Shown: piece by piece, positions 7,335-12,117 of the stretch | Numbering within the stretch: position 1 is the first letter of the stretch | Layout of the letters: each line of letters opens with the position of its first letter | From: Oscillospiraceae bacterium | GTDB taxonomy: Bacteria; Bacillota; Clostridia; Oscillospirales; Acutalibacteraceae | Assembly (NCBI GenBank): GCA_022508865.1 | Contig: JAFLUK010000033.1 | Coordinates: forward strand, 1 to 12,117 | Length of the DNA stretch: 12,117 nt | Direction of reading: 5' to 3' | Program-made: the position numbers and the translations under genes | Notes under the pieces: generated by a model | What the model was told of the DNA's origin: nothing | The model's database searches: none | Seen by the model: only the letters and a program-made list of their open reading frames with translations

Positions 7335-7631
7335 ATGTACGCAATTATTGCAACCGGTGGTAAGCAGTATAAGGTAACAGAGGGCGACCAGCTCTTTATC
7401 GAAAAGCTTGCTGCTGAAGAAAACGAAACAGTAGAAATCCCTGTAATTGCAGTTGGTAACGATGACGGCACTCTGGATTTTGCTGATGGTAAGACAGTAA
7501 CAGCTAAAGTTCTTAAGAACGGCAAAGCTAAGAAGGTTCTTGTTATGACCTACAAGCCAAAGAAGGGCGAAAAGAGAAAGATGGGTCACAGACAGCCATA
7601 CACAAAGGTTTCTATCGAAAAGATTAACTAA
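7335..7631 (+). CDS. rplU: 50S ribosomal protein L21
   Basis: A 98-residue protein starting with the canonical L21 opening 'MYAIIATGGKQYKV' and continuing 'GDQLFIEKLAAEENETVEI', the typical beta-barrel. Its C-terminus has the 23S rRNA-binding signature region, 'YKPKKGEKRKMGHRQPYTKV'. L21 is an early-assembling protein of the large subunit that contacts 23S rRNA and L20. The start is certain from the conserved N-terminus even though the ribosome site is far (13 bases). A second ATG (7322) sits between the ribosome site and this start in another frame. The stop codon shares its last base with the ATG of prp, and the order rplU-prp-rpmA is the standard Firmicutes operon. Confidence 0.98.
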   Translation: MYAIIATGGKQYKVTEGDQLFIEKLAAEENETVEIPVIAVGNDDGTLDFADGKTVTAKVLKNGKAKKVLVMTYKPKKGEKRKMGHRQPYTKVSIEKIN

Positions 7632-7945
7632 TGACAGAAGTTATTTTCTTTACAGAAGGTGACCTTATCACAGGGTTTTCCCTCAGCGGTCACACAGGTT
7701 TTGCAGAGGAAGGTTCAGACATTGTCTGTGCATCAGTCAGCTCTGCGGCATATATGACAGCAAACACTATCACAGATGTTTTGTGCTTAAATGCCAAAAT
7801 AGAAGTTGACGACGGATATATGTACCTTATGCTAAACAGTAAAGATTCACTTGAAGCACAGACGATTTTAAAGGGCTTCAGGAACCATATCACACAGCTT
7901 TGCAGTGAGTATGGAAAGTATATTAAAGTAATAATTCGGAGGTAA
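7631..7945 (+). CDS. prp: Ribosomal-processing cysteine protease Prp
   Basis: A 104-residue cysteine protease of the YsxB/Prp family, which removes the N-terminal extension of ribosomal protein L27 in Firmicutes. The catalytic dyad is present: H21 in 'LSGHTGFAEEGSDIVC' and C33 twelve residues later, as in the Staphylococcus aureus enzyme (H22/C34). 'SDIVCASVSSAA' is the family hallmark. Its gene lies between L21 and L27, and the L27 encoded next door carries the cleavable extension, so enzyme and substrate match. Start: ATG at 7631 overlaps the rplU TAA by one base (TAATG). No strong ribosome site precedes it, which suggests translation by reinitiation coupled to rplU. Confidence 0.95.
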   Translation: MTEVIFFTEGDLITGFSLSGHTGFAEEGSDIVCASVSSAAYMTANTITDVLCLNAKIEVDDGYMYLMLNSKDSLEAQTILKGFRNHITQLCSEYGKYIKVIIRR

Positions 7946-7948
7946 GAA

Positions 7949-8233
7949 ATGCTTAAGATTAACATTCAGTTATTTGCTCATAAAAAAGGTATGGGTTCTA
8001 CAAAGAACGGCAGAGACAGTGAGTCAAAGCGTCTTGGCGTTAAGAGAGCTGACGGTCAGTTTGTTCTTGCAGGCAATATACTTGTAAAGCAGAGAGGCAC
8101 ACACATTCACCCGGGTGAAAATGTAGGCAGAGGTTCAGACGACACACTTTTTGCAAAGATTGACGGTGTTGTTCGTTTTGAAAGAATGGGCAAGGACAGA
8201 AAGCGTGCTTGCGTATATCCTGTTGAGCAGTAA
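7949..8233 (+). CDS. rpmA: 50S ribosomal protein L27, with Prp-cleaved N-terminal extension
   Basis: A 94-residue L27. The mature protein reaches into the peptidyl-transferase centre with its N-terminus. This precursor starts 'MLKINIQLFAHKKGMGSTKNG'-like: the Firmicutes extension is residues 1-9, and by analogy with S. aureus the cut falls between F9 and A10, exposing 'AHKKG'. The rest is conserved, including 'GRDSESKRLGVK', 'GNILVKQRGT' and 'HPGENVGRGSDDTLFA'. ATG at 7949 follows CGGAGG (7937-7942) with six-base spacing and lies three bases after prp. A terminator follows at once; obgE, which often comes next in Firmicutes, is not here. Confidence 0.98.
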   Translation: MLKINIQLFAHKKGMGSTKNGRDSESKRLGVKRADGQFVLAGNILVKQRGTHIHPGENVGRGSDDTLFAKIDGVVRFERMGKDRKRACVYPVEQ

Positions 8234-8245
8234 TCAGTAACATTT

Positions 8246-8275
8246 GGGCGGTTGTTAACCGCCCTTTTTGTTTTT
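8246..8275 (+). terminator. Intrinsic terminator of the rplU-prp-rpmA operon
   Basis: GGGCGGTT (8246-8253) pairs perfectly with AACCGCCC (8257-8264) around a GTT loop, followed by TTTTTGTTTTT. It begins 12 bases after the rpmA stop codon and is the strongest terminator in the window. Confidence 0.95.
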
Positions 8276-8299
8276 CTAATCAATAGTAATTATAAAGGG

Positions 8300-8345
8300 C
8301 AAAAATTAAAACCGCTGACAGATTTATAACAAAACCTGTCAGCGG
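8300..8345 (-). terminator. Intrinsic terminator of the dockerin gene (- strand)
   Basis: CCGCTGACAG (8312-8321) and CTGTCAGCGG (8336-8345) form a 10-bp stem with a 14-base loop. Read on the - strand, it is followed by TTTTAATTTTTG (8311-8300). It lies 37 bases past the dockerin gene stop and faces the rpmA terminator, insulating the two convergent units. Confidence 0.82.
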
Positions 8346-8381
8346 ACCGAACATCACTAAAACATATCAATTATTTGTTAT

Positions 8382-9605
8382 TCAAAAACCGGCAATAGCT
8401 TTTTGGATAAGGGTGGCATCCCTTACAGACAGTGTTCCGGAACCACTGATGTTAGCGGCTTCATAATCAATTTTGTCTCTTTTAACAATGCCTGCAATAT
8501 ATTTTTGGGTAAGTGTTGCATCTCTGACAGTAACTCTTCCGTCACTATCTGCATCTCCTATAATCCTTTTATCAGGATTGGTAGGTCTTATGATATTTCC
8601 AAAAGAACTATCCCATGCAACTGCACGGCAAACATTAGGATATTTCAACAGAATGTCAATTGCCATTTGCATATTTTCCTCTGTATTTTCAGCAAGGAAA
8701 ATTTCATATTCACTGTGAATTTTGTTGTCGGTATTGTTAATATAATTACCAAGCCAACTAATTTTTGTTACCTCAATATCCTCCAGCATATCTTTAGTAA
8801 CATTACCAATTACATCAACTAAAATTATTCCTGATGGTTCATATGGAGCGGTGGTATATTCATCGCTGTTGTCTGTTGGTATAACAAAGGAAATTTCAGA
8901 TGTGGTTGGTTGAACATAAACAGGATGTGCAGCAATAACAGGCATTGGTTGTTTCTTAAGTATGTCCAATGCTCTGAAAACAACTTCCTCTGACTTTTCA
9001 GTAAAGCTCAAATGGTAGTAGCCCTCAAATCCAAGACCTTCTTCATCAACCTCATCATCAGGAGGATTGCCGATATAGGTGAACTCAAAACCCGGTAATA
9101 AATCTCTGATAAACCTGTCGGTAACCGGATAGGCTGTTTGAATTGTTATTTCTCCGGGGACAATAGAATGGTTAGGAATTGTGCTTGTCGCGGATGTAGT
9201 TCCTGTTATCCAAACCGGATGTGCGCTTATAACAGGTTTTGGATTATCTTGTAAAAGTTCCAATGCTCTAAACACAATCTCTTTTGTTTTTTCAGAGAAG
9301 CGCAGGTGGTAGTATCCTTCAAACCACAGACCATCTTCATCAACCTCATCATCAGGTGGATTGCCGATATAAGTGAAATCAAAGCCCGGCAATAAATCTC
9401 TTATACATTTGTCGGTAACAGGATAGGCAGTTACCAAAATTAATTCACCCGGTACAAATTCACGTCCATTGATATTTTCTTCTGTTGATGAATAATTACT
9501 TGTTTGTGAGTTGCTGTTTACTGCTAATATACTTGGTATACAACCAAGGAGTAGTACGGCAACCAAGCAGATTGATACAAATTTGCTGGAAAATGCACCT
9601 TTCAT
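8382..9605 (-). CDS. Secreted or lipid-anchored dockerin protein with three tandem repeat domains
   Basis: A 407-residue exported protein. Residues 1-29 are a signal peptide with core 'VSICLVAVLLLG'. C22 in 'LLLGC' could be a lipobox and 'SILA' (26-29) a signal peptidase I site; I cannot decide between them. Two closely similar domains follow (51-132 and 149-230; both have 'TAYPVTD', 'IRDLLPGF' and 'GNPPDDEVDE'), then a divergent third (about 257-332) and short Thr/Ser/Pro linkers. The C-terminus (349-407) is a dockerin: the first calcium loop is complete (D351, D353, D355, D362 before 'ATLTQKYIAG'), while the second is degenerate (N385, S387, S389, D396). Dockerins bind cohesins, so the protein probably joins a cohesin-bearing complex. 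The domains' beta-alpha look ('VPGE' start, 'VVFRALDIL', 'PVIAAHPV' end) recalls I9/fervidolysin-type propeptide domains, but no peptidase or glycosidase is attached. ATG follows AGGAGG at 9615-9620. Function unknown. Confidence 0.88.
   Translation of the reverse strand: MKGAFSSKFVSICLVAVLLLGCIPSILAVNSNSQTSNYSSTEENINGREFVPGELILVTAYPVTDKCIRDLLPGFDFTYIGNPPDDEVDEDGLWFEGYYHLRFSEKTKEIVFRALELLQDNPKPVISAHPVWITGTTSATSTIPNHSIVPGEITIQTAYPVTDRFIRDLLPGFEFTYIGNPPDDEVDEEGLGFEGYYHLSFTEKSEEVVFRALDILKKQPMPVIAAHPVYVQPTTSEISFVIPTDNSDEYTTAPYEPSGIILVDVIGNVTKDMLEDIEVTKISWLGNYINNTDNKIHSEYEIFLAENTEENMQMAIDILLKYPNVCRAVAWDSSFGNIIRPTNPDKRIIGDADSDGRVTVRDATLTQKYIAGIVKRDKIDYEAANISGSGTLSVRDATLIQKAIAGF
8916..9161 (-). repeat. 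Second copy of the 294-bp-period internal repeat of the dockerin gene
   Basis: This block encodes residues 149-230 and matches 9210-9455 in nearly continuous alignment with a period of exactly 294 bp (98 codons). Long identical stretches remain, for example around 9041-9060 versus 9335-9354. The nucleotide similarity suggests a fairly recent in-gene duplication or continuing conversion. Confidence 0.85.
9210..9455 (-). repeat. First copy of the 294-bp-period internal repeat of the dockerin gene
   Basis: This block encodes residues 51-132. It is the partner of 8916-9161. Differences from the second copy are scattered, with no indels inside the domain. The third protein domain (8610-8837) is too diverged to align at the DNA level. 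Confidence 0.85.
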
Positions 9606-9626
9606 AAATAAATACCTCCTTTCTTA

Positions 9627-9654
9627 ATTATAACATATAATTTTAATTAAACAA
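9627..9654 (-). promoter_or_regulatory. Candidate promoter of the dockerin gene
   Basis: On the - strand, TGTTATAAT (9635-9627) is an extended -10 with perfect TATAAT. A weak -35 TTGTTT (9654-9649) lies 16 bp upstream. The start would fall near 9620, just at the AGGAGG, giving a leader of only about 15 nt. The sequence is very AT-rich, so chance matches are likely. Confidence 0.45.
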
Positions 9655-9713
9655 CATAAAAGTAAACACTGATTAAATAACAGTAAAACCATTTTAGCTT
9701 GTGTTTATCTAAT

Positions 9714-9726
9714 AGTGATGTTCACT
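9714..9726. repeat. Small palindrome in the divergent intergenic region
   Basis: AGTGA (9714-9718) and TCACT (9722-9726) form a perfect 5-bp inverted repeat around TGT. It lies between the two divergent promoters and could be an operator half-site pair, but at this length chance is a fair explanation. Confidence 0.3.
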
Positions 9727-9765
9727 TACTTTATAGCATATAATTTTGGTATTTTGGGATTTCCA

Positions 9766-9797
9766 GCAAAAATGATATATATTCGGGCAAAAATGAT
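9766..9797. promoter_or_regulatory. Tandem 11-bp direct repeat, candidate LytTR-regulator binding site
   Basis: GCAAAAATGAT occurs at 9766-9776 and again, identically, at 9787-9797. The period is 21 bp, two helical turns, with a 10-bp spacer. LytTR-domain regulators (AgrA, ComE, VirR) bind paired direct repeats with about this spacing. The second copy ends 12 bp before the -35 of the LytTR regulator gene, suggesting autoregulation; the dockerin promoter lies about 110 bp on the other side. Confidence 0.58.
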
Positions 9798-9809
9798 TTA
9801 ATTTATTTG

Positions 9810-9838
9810 ATGACAAAGTCAATGTTATGAAGTATACT
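9810..9838 (+). promoter_or_regulatory. Promoter of the response regulator-kinase operon
   Basis: ATGACA (9810-9815; five of six to consensus) and TATACT (9833-9838; five of six) are separated by 17 bp. Transcription should start near 9845, just before the GAGGTGG ribosome site, so the leader would be only about 16 nt. Confidence 0.65.
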
Positions 9839-9860
9839 ATATCTTGAGGTGGTGAGCTTT

Positions 9861-10571
9861 TTGATAAATATACTAATTTGTGATGATGAAGTAAAAATAA
9901 CAAACAAGGTTTGCTCCTTAATAAATGAGATAAAATTGTCCCACAATATGAATTTTGATGTTGATGTTAAAAATTCAAGTGACTTTATTCTTAATTGCAG
10001 TAAATCTTATGATATTGCAATTCTCGATATAGAAATGCCTGTTGTAAATGGTCTTGATATGGCAGAAAGGCTAAAACTAATAAATTCCGATATTATTATA
10101 ATTGTGCTTACATCCTATTCCAAGTACCTGGACAGTGCAATGAAAATACAGGTTTTCAGATATCTTTCAAAGCCTATAGAAAAAGAAAGATTTATCAGGA
10201 ATTTTTCAGAGGCTCTCAGCAGCTATAAGGAGCTTAGCAAAGAAATTATAATACAAAAATCCTATGAGGTATTCAAAATTAAAACAAAAGATATTTTATA
10301 TATTGAAAATAAAAAACACGGCTCAATTATTAAAACAAAGTATGATTTGTTTATAACCAACAAAAAACCACAGGAATGGTTTGAGATAATTAACCAACCA
10401 AATTGCTTTGTTTATTCTCACAAGAGTTATATTGTCAATATGCAGAATGTAATTAATTTCAATAAAAACTTCATTACATTTTGCGATAACACAGATGTTC
10501 ACTGTATTTCTCAAAGAAAGTTTTCTGATTTTAAAAAGGCTTTTTTCAATTTTGCAGGTGATATAAAATGA
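9861..10571 (+). CDS. LytTR-family response regulator (AgrA-like)
   Basis: A 236-residue cytoplasmic transcription factor. Residues 1-120 are a receiver domain: acidic pair D8/D9 in 'LICDDE', phospho-acceptor D56 in 'IAILDIEMP', T84 in 'VLTSYS' and K104 in 'YLSKPIEK'. Residues about 130-232 are a LytTR DNA-binding domain with 'DILYIENKKH' (144-153), 'FVYSHKSYIVNM' (183-194) and 'ISQRKFSDFKKAF' (216-228). Regulators of this class respond to peptide-sensing kinases and bind paired direct repeats; such a pair lies at 9766-9797. I place the start at TTG 9861, giving the usual 'MINILICDDE' opening, with GAGGTGG (9846-9852) eight bases upstream; in-frame GTGs at 9849 and 9852 lie inside that ribosome site. 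The stop overlaps the kinase gene by four bases, indicating an operon. Target genes are not known; the dockerin gene is a candidate. Confidence 0.92.
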   Translation: MINILICDDEVKITNKVCSLINEIKLSHNMNFDVDVKNSSDFILNCSKSYDIAILDIEMPVVNGLDMAERLKLINSDIIIIVLTSYSKYLDSAMKIQVFRYLSKPIEKERFIRNFSEALSSYKELSKEIIIQKSYEVFKIKTKDILYIENKKHGSIIKTKYDLFITNKKPQEWFEIINQPNCFVYSHKSYIVNMQNVINFNKNFITFCDNTDVHCISQRKFSDFKKAFFNFAGDIK

Positions 10572-11869
10572 CTACACTGTGCTATATTCTCACTTATACA
10601 ATAGAGGTACTTATTTCATATATCTATTTGGAAAGTAAGTTTGTATCAAAGTTTCATAAGAAGTATCAGATTATACTTACATATGCTTTGTCATTTGCAC
10701 TGCAATTTGCCGTGAATTTTTTGGAAATACCATATTTTAACCTTGTAGCATTTGTGGCTTGTGTATTTTTTATAGCCCTTTTATTTTACAATGCAGGTTT
10801 TGTACAAGCAGTGTCAAATTCAATCCTCCTTACTGCTGTAATGCTGGTTTCAGAGCTTACAATATATTATTTGTCAAGATTTATATTTGGCACCGATGTT
10901 GACCTTTATCTAAAAAATGAGTATATTCTTATTATACAGACAATTAGTATAAAACTACTGTATTTTCTTATTGTATATCTTATAATAAAAATATCTTCAA
11001 AGGACAGAGAGTCTGCATTTAAGTTTACAAAAGGAACTTTCCTGTTTATTCTTCCTGTGTCATCAATTCTTGTTTTGTTTGGTATTGTGAGAATAACAGA
11101 GATATATACAACCGACAGCTATTTCTATGCTATATTTATAGCAGCTGCAATACTGTTGCTGTATTCAAATATAATAGTATTTGGCGTGTACGAGTCAATT
11201 CTCAAAACCCAAATAGAAAATACAGAACTGCAGTTGCTAAATCAGAAGTCTGAAATAGACACAAACTATTATGCAATGCTTCAAAATCAGTATGAAAATT
11301 CAAATATTCTTATACACGACATCAAGCACCACTTGCTATCAATAAAGGAGCTCTCAACCCAAAAGGATTGCATTGGTATCAACAACTATATTGATAATCT
11401 GTACGGAGAATATCAAATTAAATATCTTCAAAACTACAGCAGTAACAAACTTATTAATGCAATAATAAACCGTTACGCAATGATTTGTAACGACCTTGAT
11501 ATAAAGCTTTTTACCGATATTAGGGATATTGACTTTTCTTTTATATCCGACAACAACCTTACTTCAATTCTCGATAATATTCTGGAAAATGCAGTTGAAG
11601 CTTCAAAGGGCAGTAGCGAAAAGAGAATTGAGCTTACTATCAGGCAGACTAATTTGAATTTTGTTGCAATTAAAATATGGAACTATTCCGGCAAAGCTCC
11701 AAATATAAAAAACGGAAAACTGGTAACCACAAAGGATAATCACAATATTCACGGTTTTGGTATCAAAAGTATTGAAAGAATAGCAAGACAATATAGCGGA
11801 AATGTTAATTATTCCTTTGAAGATGATAATATGAAATTCAGTCTTACAATAATATTAAAGATAAAATAA
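10568..11869 (+). CDS. GHKL sensor histidine kinase, AgrC-like
   Basis: A 433-residue membrane sensor. The N-terminal ~208 residues hold six or seven hydrophobic helices (about 3-20, 34-52, 58-75, 80-102, 118-141, 157-177, 184-208), the layout of peptide-sensing AgrC-type kinases. A helical linker (209-245) leads to the phospho-acceptor H250 in 'LIHDIKHHLLSI', where the family usually has HDxKN; here the Asn position is His. The GHKL ATPase domain has the N box 'DNILENAVEAS' (N337, N341) and a G box 'HGFGIKSI' (G396, G398). Its partner is the overlapping LytTR regulator upstream (ATGA junction). The ligand is unknown: no agrB or agrD is seen in this window. The ATG at 10568 is fixed by the overlap. 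Family assignment is firm. Confidence 0.93.
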   Translation: MTTLCYILTYTIEVLISYIYLESKFVSKFHKKYQIILTYALSFALQFAVNFLEIPYFNLVAFVACVFFIALLFYNAGFVQAVSNSILLTAVMLVSELTIYYLSRFIFGTDVDLYLKNEYILIIQTISIKLLYFLIVYLIIKISSKDRESAFKFTKGTFLFILPVSSILVLFGIVRITEIYTTDSYFYAIFIAAAILLLYSNIIVFGVYESILKTQIENTELQLLNQKSEIDTNYYAMLQNQYENSNILIHDIKHHLLSIKELSTQKDCIGINNYIDNLYGEYQIKYLQNYSSNKLINAIINRYAMICNDLDIKLFTDIRDIDFSFISDNNLTSILDNILENAVEASKGSSEKRIELTIRQTNLNFVAIKIWNYSGKAPNIKNGKLVTTKDNHNIHGFGIKSIERIARQYSGNVNYSFEDDNMKFSLTIILKIK

Positions 11870-11886
11870 TTATTGGAGGTTTTAAA

Positions 11887-12117
11887 ATGCACAATGATGT
11901 AAATAAAGGCGAAAAAAAAGTAATGAATAACAATCCAACAGTTGCAAGTGTAAATCTTGTCCACGACATTGTTGGTGACAGCGATAAAGGTCTGGGCTTT
12001 AAGGTAGTTGTGGGCGTTCTCACAACACTTATGGTAATTATCGGAATTGCCCTTGTTATCAACGACAGAATTTTAACAGGTATAATTATTGTACTCATAG
12101 GACTTACCCTGTTGTTT
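11887..12117 (+). CDS. Small membrane protein, unrecognised (3' end outside window)
   Basis: An ATG at 11887 with GGAGGT at 11875-11880, six bases upstream, opens a frame that runs to the window edge (77 residues visible). The first 38 residues are hydrophilic ('MHNDVNKGEKKVMNNN' start, then 'VNLVHDIVGDSDKG'), followed by two hydrophobic helices, 'FKVVVGVLTTLMVIIGIALV' and 'ILTGIIIVLIGLTLLF', separated by the short turn 'INDR'. It lies 17 bases after the kinase gene, so it is probably the third gene of the two-component operon. I do not recognise the family: there is no AgrD-like Cys/Ser ring motif and no AgrB signature in the visible part. It could be an accessory or output membrane protein; a role is not inferred. 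Confidence 0.7.
   Translation, partial: MHNDVNKGEKKVMNNNPTVASVNLVHDIVGDSDKGLGFKVVVGVLTTLMVIIGIALVINDRILTGIIIVLIGLTLLF

Noticed and set aside
7322..7363. A 13-codon frame starting at the ATG between the rplU ribosome site and the L21 start
   Set aside because: The ribosome site is only about one base from this ATG, too close to be used. The L21 N-terminus fixes the real start at 7335. Kept only as an oddity of the leader.
8281..8345. A possible small RNA or attachment site between rpmA and the dockerin gene
   Set aside because: The single 10-bp hairpin with a T-rich tail on the - strand is fully explained as the dockerin gene terminator, and no direct repeats flank it.
8403..8822. A long open frame on the + strand opposite the dockerin gene
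   Set aside because: It is antisense to a clear signal peptide-repeat-dockerin protein, has no ribosome site and has a Cys/Ile/Asn-rich composition typical of a shadow frame.
9849..9860. GTG starts at 9849 and 9852 for the response regulator
   Set aside because: Both sit within the GAGGTGG ribosome site; TTG 9861 gives the standard receiver-domain opening with proper spacing.
11844..12098. An open frame on the - strand at the right edge
   Set aside because: It is antisense to the kinase end and to the small membrane gene, which has a good ribosome site and a sensible two-helix protein.

Overview
The window looks like chromosome of a low-GC Gram-positive anaerobe of class Clostridia, probably Oscillospiraceae/Ruminococcaceae-like. 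Reasons: AT-rich DNA with strong AGGAGG ribosome sites and frequent TTG/GTG starts, a comEC-holA order, an L27 with the Firmicutes N-terminal extension next to its Prp protease, an M16 pair of the YfmF/YfmH type, and a secreted protein ending in a dockerin of the 'VRDATLxQKxIAG' style. No insertion sequence, tRNA, rRNA, CRISPR array or phage gene is visible.

Layout, left to right. (1) 1-2260, + strand: the 3' end of comEC, then holA (DNA polymerase III delta) and an RNase M5-like Toprim gene, tightly packed and closed by a hairpin terminator. (2) 2305-2685: a small membrane protein of the CmpB-like family whose TTG start and ribosome site lie inside that terminator. (3) 2881-7150: a likely operon starting from an extended -10 promoter: two M16 peptidase-like proteins (yfmF, yfmH), lgt (prolipoprotein diacylglyceryl transferase) and folD. 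(4) 7209-8275: the ribosomal operon rplU-prp-rpmA with its own promoter, a structured leader and a strong terminator. Prp removes the L27 extension, so enzyme and substrate are co-encoded. (5) 8300-9605, - strand: a secreted or lipid-anchored protein with three related ~80-residue domains and a C-terminal dockerin, with its own terminator facing that of rpmA. (6) 9606-9860: a divergent intergenic region holding two outward promoters, a small palindrome and a perfect 11-bp direct repeat with 21-bp period. (7) 9861-12117, + strand: a LytTR response regulator, an AgrC-like GHKL sensor kinase overlapping it by 4 nt, and the start of a small two-helix membrane protein that runs off the window.

Most of the window is housekeeping. 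The part with most room for new biology is the right third: a quorum-sensing-type two-component system without a recognisable signal gene in view, divergently placed beside a dockerin protein of unknown function and sharing with it an intergenic region that carries a LytTR-type tandem site. Secondary points are the apparent loss of metal ligands in the ComEC C-terminal domain, the complementary split of M16 catalytic residues between YfmF and YfmH, and the terminator that also holds a start site.
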